Below are positions 1 through 10,349 of a DNA stretch of 33,992 nucleotides, piece after piece. The position numbers were made by a program, and so were the translations under genes. The stretch covers positions 1 to 33,992 of the forward strand of contig CALAML010000162.1 in assembly GCA_937925845.1 (NCBI GenBank), in the 5' to 3' direction. The notes under the pieces were generated by a model, which was not told the DNA's origin, ran no database searches, and saw only the letters and a list, made by a program, of their open reading frames with translations. The stretch comes from an uncultured Acidimicrobiales bacterium. GTDB lineage: Bacteria > Actinomycetota > Acidimicrobiia > Acidimicrobiales > CALAML01. How positions within the stretch are numbered: position 1 is the first letter of the stretch; every line of letters begins with the position of its first letter.

Positions 1-1113
<1,113 letters not shown>

Positions 1114-1581
1114 TGGCCGTTGCCGGCGAAGAGGGCGTCGGTGGCTCGGCGCAACCGGAAGGCGTCGATCGGCTTCACCATCCAGCCATCGGCACCGGCT
1201 TCTTCGGCCATAAAGGCATCGGCGCCCCGGTCGAGCAGCAGCAATACCGGGATCGGGTCGAGTCGACCGTCTTCTTCGGCATGGCGCAGGGCCAGGGTGG
1301 TGGCGATGCCGCCCATGGAGCCGATCTGCATGTCGGCGATGATCATGTCGGGCTGGATCTCGTCGACGACTTCGATCACTTCGCGGCCCTTGTGGACCCG
1401 CAGCACTTCGGTATCGCCGGTGGCCAGGGCGGCGGCAACGTCGTCGCGAAGCCAGTCGGCATCGGTGGCCAGCAAAACTGTTGTCACCGCCTCATCGTAC
1501 CCCGATGCCCCCGATCAACCGTATTTACAGGTCTGAACGGCAATATTTCTGCTTCGACCCCGGAATTTCGGGGTGAACCGG

Positions 1582-1642
1582 GGCCACGGGGAACCAAACC
1601 GATTGCGGAGGACTACCATGACGGGCTGAATATCCCGTGGCC
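1582..1642 (+). promoter_or_regulatory. Leader of the STAS gene: inverted repeat enclosing a 3-codon mini-ORF
   Basis: GGCCACGGG (1582-1590) and CCCGTGGCC (1634-1642) form a perfect 9-bp inverted repeat. Between them a strong GGAGGA Shine-Dalgarno precedes ATG ACG GGC TGA (1618-1629), a three-residue open frame ending 58 bases before the STAS start. A second small hairpin, ACCCCG/CGGGGT (1557-1562 with 1569-1574), lies just upstream. The arrangement would suit translational attenuation, but this is inference. Confidence 0.35.
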
Positions 1643-1687
1643 TTGATTGGTGAGTTTGCGGGTGCACTCCAGCATTGGGAGGCGTGC

Positions 1688-2044
1688 ATGTTAGAGATCA
1701 ACATCGAAGAGCCGGAAGAACACCCGGTGGTCGTTTGTCGACCGGTAGGCGAACTCGACGCCTATACCGTCGGCCAGTTTCGCCAGGCTCTTGCCGCGCT
1801 TTCCGACAGCAATCAGCTGGTGATTGATCTCTCCGAGGTGCCGTTTATGGATTCGGCCGGCCTCGGCGCCTTGATCGGGGGCATTCGCGGCGTGCGGGAT
1901 TCCGGCGGCGATGTCGCTGTCGCCTGTAGCCAGGCCACCCTGACCCGGCTACTGCACACCACCGGTTTCGACCGGATCGTGCCGGTGGTCGATTCGATCG
2001 ACGAAGCCTGCGTAGCCCTCAGCGAAGAACGCGACGAGTCGTAA
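1688..2044 (+). CDS. STAS-domain anti-anti-sigma factor
   Basis: A 118-residue single STAS domain of the SpoIIAA/RsbV type. These proteins bind an anti-sigma kinase (HATPase) and release a sigma factor; phosphorylation of one serine switches this off. The hallmark DSAGLG motif is present with Ser56 as the expected phosphosite, in the strand-turn VIDLSEVPFMDSAGLG. ATG at 1688 is preferred over an upstream in-frame ATG at 1637, because GGGAGG sits seven bases before it and the domain begins at once (LEINIEE). Cognate kinase and sigma genes are not in the window, so the partner is unknown. Confidence 0.88.
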   Translation: MLEINIEEPEEHPVVVCRPVGELDAYTVGQFRQALAALSDSNQLVIDLSEVPFMDSAGLGALIGGIRGVRDSGGDVAVACSQATLTRLLHTTGFDRIVPVVDSIDEACVALSEERDES

Positions 2045-2083
2045 CGATTCGCTGACCCAACTTCGCGGTCAAGTATTGCCGGG

Positions 2084-3274
2084 CTAACCCACAAGGTGGG
2101 CGGCTAGGGCCTTTAGGCCGGCGAGGTCGTGGACGTCGGTTGAGAGCATCGGTACCCGCACTACCGGTGCCGGAGCGACGGTTTTGGTGAGCGCCGCCAA
2201 GTGGCTCTCTTCCCGCTCGCCGATCATGGCCAGGTCGGCCGCGGCCCGGTAGTAGTCGCCGAGGGCTGAGCCAGCGTGTTCTGCCGCGCCGGCTTTCAAC
2301 CGTTCGGCCATGGCCCCCGCCTCGTCACTCTGGTTGTCGGCACTACTGGACGCCGGGCGGGCCGGGTTGGGATGCATCCGGTTCACCACCAGGGCTCGAA
2401 CGCCGATGTCGGCTTCGGCCAGTCGTTCGGCGAACCACTGGGCCTCGGTCACCGTTTCCTTCTTGGGCGACGCCACCAGCACAAAGGCGGTGTCGGGCGA
2501 CGACAGCCGGGCCACCACCGCATCGGCCCGCTCCCGGAAGCCGTGCTCGATGCCGTCGAAGGCCTGGAAGAAGGCCACCACATCGTTGATCACCTCGCCG
2601 CCCACCACCTTGGAGACGGTGCGCAGAAACGTCTGGGCCGCGGTGCTCAGCGCCTTGGCGAAGCCTCGACCCGGTGAGGTGATCACCCGGTAGAGGCGGT
2701 GGTCGAGGAATCGGGTCAGGGCGCCGGGCGCTTCGAGAAAGTCGAGGGCGCTGCGGCTGGGCGGGGTGTCGACCACGATCAGGTCGAAGCGGTCGTCGCT
2801 GGTGAGCTCGTGGAGCTTTTCCATCGCCATGAACTCCTGGGTGCCGGAGAGGGCACTGGAGATGTTGCGGTAGAAGGGGTTGTCGAGGATCTCCTGGGCG
2901 TGGGTTTCGTCGTTGGCGTTGCGGGTGATCAGGTCGTCGAAGGTGGTTTTGGTGTCGAGCATCAGCGCCCACATCTCGCCGGGCCACTTGCCGGGCACCT
3001 TTGCTGGTTCGTTGGTGAGCCCGTCGAGGCCGAGGGCGTCGGCCAGTCGCTTGGCCGGGTCGATGGTGACCACTGCGGCTCGCCGGCCACGCTTGGCCGC
3101 TTCGATGGCCAGGGCCGCCGACGTGGTGGTTTTCCCGACGCCGCCAGCGCCGGTGCACACCAGTACCTCGACGGTGTCGAGCACCTCGCTCAGGCCGACC
3201 GGGAGCGCTGCGGCCTCGGTGGCTTCCCCCTTGCTTGTGTTCGAAGTCTTCTTTGTAGCCTTCGTCTCGGTCAT
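2084..3274 (-). CDS. ArsA/Get3-family ATPase (second of pair)
   Basis: A 396-residue ArsA-family P-loop ATPase. The first about 35 residues are a Lys/Thr/Ser-rich tail. The deviant Walker A GAGGVGKTTT (Lys48) follows, then TIDPAKRLADALGL (switch/A-loop region) and the second nucleotide motif VVDTPPSRSALDFL. There is no arsenic-binding Cys triad pattern that I can see and no membrane segment. It overlaps its upstream paralogue by four bases (ATGA), implying translational coupling and probably a heterodimer. In mycobacteria a comparable pair (Rv3679/Rv3680, BagA/BagB) lies beside whiB4; here a whiB gene is about 2 kb away. Family assignment is firm, cellular role is not. Confidence 0.88.
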   Translation of the reverse strand: MTETKATKKTSNTSKGEATEAAALPVGLSEVLDTVEVLVCTGAGGVGKTTTSAALAIEAAKRGRRAAVVTIDPAKRLADALGLDGLTNEPAKVPGKWPGEMWALMLDTKTTFDDLITRNANDETHAQEILDNPFYRNISSALSGTQEFMAMEKLHELTSDDRFDLIVVDTPPSRSALDFLEAPGALTRFLDHRLYRVITSPGRGFAKALSTAAQTFLRTVSKVVGGEVINDVVAFFQAFDGIEHGFRERADAVVARLSSPDTAFVLVASPKKETVTEAQWFAERLAEADIGVRALVVNRMHPNPARPASSSADNQSDEAGAMAERLKAGAAEHAGSALGDYYRAAADLAMIGEREESHLAALTKTVAPAPVVRVPMLSTDVHDLAGLKALAAHLVG

Positions 3275-4257
3275 GCCGCTCCCAGAACTGCGGCCGGGTC
3301 GAGGGCTTCGATGGCGTCGAGGAGTTGGGCCGCCAGCTCGTCGATCGAGAGCGGTCCGAGGTCGGCATCGAAGAGGAACGGCAGGTGGAACTGAGGCAGG
3401 GGCAGTGCCTCGTTGAGTCGGACCACTTGCTCGCGTTGCATGTCGGTGCGGTCGCGACGGAACTGGGCCGCGTCGGTGAGGGCGGCCCGTTCGGCTTTGG
3501 CGAGGCGCTTCACCCCGGCCGCCTTGGCTGCGTCGCTGAGTGCGGTGTCGAGGCCGTCGAGTTCGGGCAGCATGCCGTTCACCACGAGTGGGGTCAGGCT
3601 TACCCCCACCCGGTCTTCGAGGCTGAAGGCGGTCTCGACCAGTTCGTTCACCGGTGTCTCCTCGGGGATGGCCACCAGCATCACCTGGCAGCGGGAGTGA
3701 TCCTCCAGCAGGGCGGTGACGTCTTCGGCCTGGGTGCGGATCGGGCCACTGTGGACCGTGTCGAGAATGGCCCGGGCCGATTGCAGGAAGGTGATGGCGT
3801 GGCCGCTGGCCGGGGCGTCGAGCACCACCAGGTCGATGTCGTCGCGGGCCGCCAGTTGTTTCACTTTGCCGAGAATCAGGATGTCTTTGATGCCGGGGGT
3901 GCTGGTGGCCACCACGTCGATCACGCCGGTCGAAACCAGGCGTTTCGACACCCGTTTCATGCCGTGATCGGCGAAATATTCGAGGAGTGAGTCGTCGGGG
4001 GTCAGGCTTCGGGCCAAAATCTCGCCCGCTCCGCTTGGACTGTCGGCCGGGGAGATGGTGGACTCGTTGTAGGCGAGTGTTTCCAAACCAAAGGTTTTGG
4101 CCACTCCGCCCCGGCCCTCGATCTCGACGATCAGGGTCCGCATTCCCATAAGGGAGGCGGCTCGAGCGAGCACTGCGCTCACCACCGTTTTTCCCACACC
4201 CCCCTTGCCTGCCACGATGACAACCTGTGACATAGCGAGAAACTGTCGGGCATCCAT
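3271..4257 (-). CDS. ArsA/Get3-family ATPase (first of pair)
   Basis: A 328-residue ArsA-like ATPase with the deviant Walker A VAGKGGVGKTVV (signature Lys18 and P-loop Lys23), an IVEIEGRGGVAKTFGL switch segment and a LDAPASGHAITFL motif matching the ArsA DTAPTGHT signature. ATG at 4257 was taken; ATG at 4233 (MSQVVIVAGKGG) is an equally good alternative. The frame is open far upstream, but that stretch is antisense to the NfeD gene and shows no family resemblance. The gene is divergent from the NfeD-like gene with about 75 bp between starts. Its stop overlaps the next ATPase start. A paired, asymmetric ATPase complex is the likely product. Confidence 0.88.
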   Translation of the reverse strand: MDARQFLAMSQVVIVAGKGGVGKTVVSAVLARAASLMGMRTLIVEIEGRGGVAKTFGLETLAYNESTISPADSPSGAGEILARSLTPDDSLLEYFADHGMKRVSKRLVSTGVIDVVATSTPGIKDILILGKVKQLAARDDIDLVVLDAPASGHAITFLQSARAILDTVHSGPIRTQAEDVTALLEDHSRCQVMLVAIPEETPVNELVETAFSLEDRVGVSLTPLVVNGMLPELDGLDTALSDAAKAAGVKRLAKAERAALTDAAQFRRDRTDMQREQVVRLNEALPLPQFHLPFLFDADLGPLSIDELAAQLLDAIEALDPAAVLGAA

Positions 4258-4332
4258 TCCGCCAGTCTCTCGGATCAACCCATCGGTCGAAACATCGCCA
4301 ACGTCTCCGCCGAACGAAACGCCTGAATGTGA

Positions 4333-5763
4333 GTGGATATGACGACAAACAATCGGCGGTTGCCCATGCGTAGCGGCCCGATAGCTCGGTGGCGCCTGGT
4401 TGCCGCCCTGGCTGCGGTGTTGGCTGGCCTTGTGGGCCTGCTGGTTGCTCCTCTTGCGCCGATCACCAGCCCGGCCGAGGCGTCCGGAGGCGAGTTGGCC
4501 CAGGCCGACGACACTGATTCCCAGGTCCGCTCCACCCGGGCGGTGACGGTGTTGACCGTTAGCGGTCGCCTCGATGTGATTTTGGCCGACTACATCGAAA
4601 GCAACATCGCCGCCGCTGAGCGGCGTAACGATTTGGCTCTGGTGCTGCAGGTCAACAGCCCGGGCACCACCCTCACCGATTCCCGGCTGGGTGAGCTGGC
4701 CAAGCGCATCGATGAAGCCACCATCCCGATCGCCGCCTGGGTAGGTCCCAGTGGTGCGGCGGCCCGGGGGGCCACCGCCGAGATTCTGGCGTTGGCCGAC
4801 GTCGTTGGGATCAGTCCGGGCGCCAAGCTCGGCAACATCGGCGAGCCTCGGCTGCTGAACGAGTACGGCAACCCGTTCGGTCAGTTTGAGCCCGACCTGA
4901 TCAACGACACGATCGGCTTCGATGAAGTGGGCCAGATTGGCGGCCCCACCGGCGACGACGTGGCCACCCTGCCCGGGTTCCTGGCCTCGCTCGACGGCGT
5001 GGAGACCGAGATTGGCGAGGACGGCCGTCCGATCGTCACCACGCGGGGCCGGGCCGTGAGTCTGCCGCTTACGTCGCAGCTGATGCACACCGTTGCCAGC
5101 CCCGAGGTCAGCTATCTGTTGTTGATCACCGGACTTGGCCTGTTGGTCTTTGAGCTCTTTACCGCCGGGGTTGGGGTGGCTGGTCTCGTTGGCGCCGGTT
5201 GCCTGGTGCTCGGCAGCTTCGGGATCTTCGCTTTGCCGACCCGTTGGTGGGCCATCGCCCTGATCCTGTTCTCGATGTTTGCCTTCTCGGTGGATATTCA
5301 GACCGGCGTGCCCCGGTTCTGGTCCGGGGTGGGGGCCTTGTGTTTCCTCATCGGTTCGCTGTTCCTCTTTGACGGGATTTCGATGTCGTGGATCACCCTG
5401 ATTGTCGGTTTGGCCGGGATGGCTTTTTCGATGTTCAGCGGGATGCCCTCGATGGTGCGCACCCGGTTCTCCACGCCCACGATCGGCCGTGACTGGATGA
5501 TCGGCGAGGAGGCGGACGTGGTGAGCGACGTTGCGCCCGAAGGTGTGGTGCGCATCGACGGTGCCCTGTGGAAGGCCATCGCCAACCGGGCCACGCCGGT
5601 CCACCAGGGCGATACCGCCCGGGTGGTGGCCATAGACCGGCTGGTGCTTGAGGTGGAGCCCCTTGAGGGTGCGGCCCGCGATTATCGAGAGCGGGCCCGA
5701 AACCCCGAAGGCCAGGACGGAGCCGAGGACGCCAGCGACGAAGTGATCGACCTCGAGTCGTAG
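4333..5763 (+). CDS. NfeD-like membrane protein with ClpP-fold domain (probably proteolytically inactive)
   Basis: A 476-residue NfeD-family protein. An N-terminal signal/anchor (about residues 19-43) is followed by a ClpP-like domain (about 70-250). A cluster of four to five hydrophobic helices spans about 260-375, and a C-terminal OB-fold region (about 385-450) contains EGVVRIDG and LVLEVEPLEG. Long-form NfeD proteins are membrane serine proteases with a Ser-Lys dyad; the serine lies in an A-S-A-G context. Here the aligned segment reads GAAARGATAEIL, placing Arg145 (numbering from GTG) at the serine. Either GTG 4333 or ATG 4339 may be the start. Without slipin/stomatin beside it, a membrane-organising role is possible but not shown. 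Confidence 0.82.
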   Translation: MDMTTNNRRLPMRSGPIARWRLVAALAAVLAGLVGLLVAPLAPITSPAEASGGELAQADDTDSQVRSTRAVTVLTVSGRLDVILADYIESNIAAAERRNDLALVLQVNSPGTTLTDSRLGELAKRIDEATIPIAAWVGPSGAAARGATAEILALADVVGISPGAKLGNIGEPRLLNEYGNPFGQFEPDLINDTIGFDEVGQIGGPTGDDVATLPGFLASLDGVETEIGEDGRPIVTTRGRAVSLPLTSQLMHTVASPEVSYLLLITGLGLLVFELFTAGVGVAGLVGAGCLVLGSFGIFALPTRWWAIALILFSMFAFSVDIQTGVPRFWSGVGALCFLIGSLFLFDGISMSWITLIVGLAGMAFSMFSGMPSMVRTRFSTPTIGRDWMIGEEADVVSDVAPEGVVRIDGALWKAIANRATPVHQGDTARVVAIDRLVLEVEPLEGAARDYRERARNPEGQDGAEDASDEVIDLES

Positions 5764-5764
5764 T

Positions 5765-5792
5765 CAAAAGGGGCACCCGCAGACTCCTTTTG
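5765..5792 (+). terminator. Weak hairpin after the NfeD-like gene
   Basis: CAAAAGG (5765-5771) pairs with CCTTTTG (5786-5792) across a 14-base loop, directly after the stop at 5763. No T-run follows, so it is at most a weak or factor-assisted terminator. Confidence 0.3.
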
Positions 5793-6127
5793 GCCTCCGA
5801 TCTCCACTTCGCGCCACCATCGCGGACCCGTTTTGGCAGTAGATCTGTCACAATCACTTTCGGAGATCCGCGGAAATTCGGGGTTTTGTGATTGGCGCCG
5901 CAGAATTTTGCCGGTGTCAGCTGGTGTTTTGGGTCGGTTTCGTGACAGATTGTGACGTACACCGCTTGTCGTAACGATGGTTGCACTCGGCAGTGTCTTG
6001 CTGGGTTCTCTTCCATCGCTTCTAGCGATAGTGCGACATGGGGGTTGTGGGGTACAAATTCGAGATCTTTGGCTCGTTGAGAGCCGAATCCTCGGGAAGA
6101 CAAACATAGTGACTAGGGGGAAATGGG
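5793..6127 (+). promoter_or_regulatory. Long upstream region of whiB with GTGAC half-sites
   Basis: No credible gene lies in this 335-base stretch, which is less GC-rich than its surroundings. It holds GTCAC at 5847-5851 (within GTCACAATC) and two direct GTGAC copies at 5942-5946 and 5952-5956, spaced exactly one helical turn apart (GTGACAGATTGTGAC). GTCACAATC and its complement GATTGTGAC form an inverted pair about 100 bp apart. A regulator-binding region or a long 5' leader, common ahead of whiB genes, is the best reading. The bound factor is unknown. Confidence 0.4.
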
Positions 6128-6397
6128 TTGGCTGTACGTGCTGAAACGGTTGAAGAACTGTGGAGGTTCCGGGCTGCATGCCGCGGGCCACACGCGTCGG
6201 TGTTCTTTCCACCACCACAGTTCGAACGCAAGAACGAAAAGATTGAGCGTGAGCGACGAGCCAAGGAAATCTGCATGGGTTGTCGTGTGCGTGAGGACTG
6301 TCTTGACTACGCCCTCCGGATCCGTGAACCGCACGGCATTTGGGGCGGCTTAAACGAAAACGAGCGCAAGGCGCTGTTGGAGAACGTGGCCAGCTAG
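6128..6397 (+). CDS. WhiB-family Fe-S transcription factor
   Basis: An 89-residue WhiB-like protein. The four cluster ligands are Cys18, Cys49, Cys52 and Cys58 (C-x30-C-x2-C-x5-C). The turn motif GIWGG follows near residue 69, then a basic tail (ENERKALLENV). Such proteins bind a [4Fe-4S] cluster, contact the primary sigma factor and respond to redox or NO. The start is TTG at 6128, with a purine-rich AGGGGGAAA immediately upstream; an overlapping ATG at 6123 is in another frame and gives no WhiB sequence. Which Wbl subfamily this is cannot be fixed from sequence alone. It converges on selB. Confidence 0.93.
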   Translation: MAVRAETVEELWRFRAACRGPHASVFFPPPQFERKNEKIERERRAKEICMGCRVREDCLDYALRIREPHGIWGGLNENERKALLENVAS

Positions 6398-6446
6398 TTC
6401 GGCCAAAAACTCCACCCTTGGCCGCTTTAGGGGCCCCGCGCGGCCC

Positions 6447-6467
6447 GCCTGCCTCCCCTGGGCAGGC
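6447..6467. terminator. GC hairpin between convergent whiB and selB
   Basis: GCCTGCC (6447-6453) and GGCAGGC (6461-6467) form a 7-bp stem with a 7-base loop in the 117-bp convergent gap. There is no T-tract, so it may act as a bidirectional, T-less terminator. Confidence 0.35.
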
Positions 6468-6514
6468 CCAGCCGGGTCCGGTGAGCCAAGTGCGGGCGAG
6501 TTGCCGGTTTCGGC

Positions 6515-8239
6515 TTACTCGGCCGCCGGCAGTCGGGGTCCGGCGATGCGAACATCATCTCGGCGACGGGTCATACCGGAGCTGTCGAGCAGCGCCAGGA
6601 TCGGTAAGGCGAACTTACGGGTGACCCCGAGGGCATCGCGCACCTGGGCCACGCTCACTCCGTCGGGGTGGGCCGCAAGTTCCCGGGCTACTACTTTGGC
6701 CGCTTCGGTCACGGTGTTGGGGCTGAAGTAGAGGCCGTCGCTTTCGAGGATTCGTCCGAGGCGGACCAACTCCCGAAGTTCGCTGCGATCGACGCCGTCG
6801 GGCGGTGGCGGCGCAAACGGGTTGGCGTTGAGCGCGGCCACAAACGGATGGTCGGCGAAGGGGTCCACCGCGTCGGCGGCTCGAAGTCGGCCCTGTTCGG
6901 CGGTCACATCGTCGAGCCGGTTGATCACCGCCCGCTGCTGGTCGTTGAGCACTGCCACATCGAGACCGAGGCCGCCGGCTTCGGCCACCATCTTGCGCAC
7001 CGTCTCCTCGGTGGCGGCGACGGCGTCGGGGTCGGCGACCCAGTTGTCGATCGTGGGTTCCCTCCGCTCTCCGGTCAGCCGTTCGAGTTCGTCGGCGTCG
7101 ACCCAGCCCCGTTCGCGAATCACCCGGTCGACGTCGCGGTCGGGTTTGGCCTCCGACGCCCGGGTGCGGGGGTCGACGTCGAGTACCACCCCACCGCCGA
7201 TGGTTTCGGAGCGGCCGAACTCCCTCAGCACAAAGCGGTCGCCGGGGATCAGCGGCAGTGGCGTTTGCAGGTGCAACCGCACGAAGCCCTTGGTGCCGGG
7301 CGCCAGGGGGTGTTGGCCCAGTACCCGGACCCGGCAGGGAAATTCACCGGCGCCGATGTAGGCCACGTGGGCGCCGCGTCGGGACACGTCGTGGTCGAGC
7401 GCTTCGAGCACCGAGAGTTCGGCGTCGACGGTGGAGGTGATGTGCCAGCGGCCGGGTTCAACGAGCACATGGCCCCGTTCAACCTCGCGGCGGTCGACGC
7501 CGCTGAGGTTCACTGCGGTCCGTGAGCCCGGCTGGGCAACGTCCACCGCTTCGTGGTTGCTCTGGAGGCTGCGAACCCTCACCGTGTCGTGGCCCGGCAA
7601 CAGCTCCATCTCCTGCTCGGTCACCAGTGTTCCGCCGCTGAGGGTGCCGGTAACCACGGTGCCGGAGCCCTTGATGGAGAAGGCCCGGTCGACCCAGAGC
7701 CGGGGCCGGTTGTTGTTGGCCGCTGGGGCGATGTCGGTCAGGAAGCCGTCGAGCACCGCCCGGAGTTCGTCGAGGCCGGTGCCGTCGAGCGAGTCGACCG
7801 GAACCACGGGCGCTCCTTCGAGGAAGCTGCCTTCGAGGTGTTCCTCCACATCGAGTTGGGCCAGCTCAAGGAGTTCGTCGTCGACTAGGCCCACTTTGGT
7901 GAGGGCGACCACGCCGTGCTGGTGGCCTAGCAGCTCCAGGATGCGGAGGTGTTCTTCCGATTGGGGTTTCCACCCCTCGGTGGCCGCCACCACAAACAGC
8001 ACTCCGGCGACGGCGCCGACGCCGGCCAGCATGTTGCGAAGGAAGCGGGTGTGGCCGGGAACGTCGACGAAGGTGATGGCCTCGCCGCTCGGCAGTTGCA
8101 CCGAGGCGAAGCCGAGGTCGATGGTGAGGCCGCGCTCCTTTTCCTCATCAAATCGGTCGGGGTCGGTGCCGGTAAGGGCCAGGACCAGGGAGGATTTGCC
8201 GTGGTCGACGTGGCCCGACGTGGCGATTACTCGGGTCAT
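6515..8239 (-). CDS. selB: Selenocysteine-specific elongation factor SelB
   Basis: A 574-residue SelB. Its role is to deliver Sec-tRNA to UGA codons marked by a SECIS element. GTPase motifs start at once: GHVDHGKSS (Lys15), RGLTIDLGF, DVPGHTRF. Elongation-factor beta-barrel domains follow (GSGTVVTG, GDRFVLREF). The C-terminal 200 residues are the winged-helix repeats that read the SECIS, ending in the KFALPILALLDSSGMTRR helix. Two oddities are visible. The G4 guanine-recognition motif, usually (N/T)KxD, reads TKVG at 114-117. The G5 region reads VPVDSLDGTG rather than the usual SA-containing loop. ATG at 8239 was chosen because the GTPase fold begins there. It starts four bases after the selA stop, so the two are an operon. 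Confidence 0.92.
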   Translation of the reverse strand: MTRVIATSGHVDHGKSSLVLALTGTDPDRFDEEKERGLTIDLGFASVQLPSGEAITFVDVPGHTRFLRNMLAGVGAVAGVLFVVAATEGWKPQSEEHLRILELLGHQHGVVALTKVGLVDDELLELAQLDVEEHLEGSFLEGAPVVPVDSLDGTGLDELRAVLDGFLTDIAPAANNNRPRLWVDRAFSIKGSGTVVTGTLSGGTLVTEQEMELLPGHDTVRVRSLQSNHEAVDVAQPGSRTAVNLSGVDRREVERGHVLVEPGRWHITSTVDAELSVLEALDHDVSRRGAHVAYIGAGEFPCRVRVLGQHPLAPGTKGFVRLHLQTPLPLIPGDRFVLREFGRSETIGGGVVLDVDPRTRASEAKPDRDVDRVIRERGWVDADELERLTGERREPTIDNWVADPDAVAATEETVRKMVAEAGGLGLDVAVLNDQQRAVINRLDDVTAEQGRLRAADAVDPFADHPFVAALNANPFAPPPPDGVDRSELRELVRLGRILESDGLYFSPNTVTEAAKVVARELAAHPDGVSVAQVRDALGVTRKFALPILALLDSSGMTRRRDDVRIAGPRLPAAE

Positions 8240-8243
8240 CGGG

Positions 8244-9593
<1,350 letters not shown>

Positions 9594-9671
9594 GCCCTCA
9601 GGATAGGGCCGGAGTTCCGCTACCGAGACACCGACCGATCCACACTGGTACTTACCTTCTACGATGGAGCC

Positions 9672-10349
9672 ATGAAGCTCTGGTTGGTACTCCTGTTTTT
9701 GTTGGTGCCGCTGCTGGAGTTTTGGATTGTGATCCAGGTGTCGCAGCGTCTCGGCATCCTGCCAACGGTGGCCATCCTGGTGATCGACTCGATGCTGGGC
9801 GCCTACCTGGTGCGCCGCGAGGGCACCGGAGCGTGGCGCAAGATCCGCGATTCTCTGCGGCGGGCGAAAGCGCCGACCGACAGCATCATCGACGGCGTGT
9901 TGATCATCTCGGCCGGCGCCCTGATGCTCACCCCCGGTTTCCTGACCGACATCGTCGGTTTTGGCCTGTTGTTTCCGCCGACCCGCATCCCGCTTCGCAA
10001 GGTGATCAAGGGTCGCTTCGCCGGGTCGTTGGGCCTCAAGGATCAGGGCCTGGCTGGCGAGTTCATGCACACCCAGGTCTTTGGAAACGACAATCCGGGT
10101 GCGGCCGGTTCCGAGCCTCGCTTCGGGGGCACCGGGGCCTCGACGCCCGATCCATCGGCAACGGGTCCGGTCGGCGGCGCCGGCGCCGGCGGGCGGGTTC
10201 CTTTCGGATTTGGTGGCCGCACGACCGGCGGCCCGGGTCAGGGTGACGTGATCGACGGCAACACGGTCGAGCGTGATCCCAGTCGCAGCGATGTGATCGA
10301 TGCCGATTCGTGGGAAGACCCACCGGATCATCCGCGGCTTAAACCGTGA
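9672..10349 (+). CDS. fxsA: FxsA-family membrane protein
   Basis: A 225-residue protein whose first about 125 residues are a FxsA domain. Hydrophobic helices lie at about 3-22 and 28-48, followed by a basic loop (RREGTGAWRKI) and further hydrophobic segments around 75-90 and 95-108 (TPGFLTDIVGFGLLFPPTR, the family signature). The E. coli protein counters F-exclusion of phage T7, but its general function is unknown. The 100-residue Gly/Pro/Asp-rich tail is longer than in classical FxsA and probably disordered and cytosolic. TACGAT at 9660-9665 stands six bases before the ATG, so the message may be nearly leaderless. It heads a cluster in which the next gene overlaps it by four bases. Confidence 0.85.
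   Translation: MKLWLVLLFLLVPLLEFWIVIQVSQRLGILPTVAILVIDSMLGAYLVRREGTGAWRKIRDSLRRAKAPTDSIIDGVLIISAGALMLTPGFLTDIVGFGLLFPPTRIPLRKVIKGRFAGSLGLKDQGLAGEFMHTQVFGNDNPGAAGSEPRFGGTGASTPDPSATGPVGGAGAGGRVPFGFGGRTTGGPGQGDVIDGNTVERDPSRSDVIDADSWEDPPDHPRLKP

Noticed and set aside
4258..5604. Long open minus-strand extension upstream of the first ArsA ATPase
   Set aside because: It is antisense to the NfeD-like gene, has a His/Gly/Gln-rich shadow composition and no family motif; the ATPase fold starts at 4257.
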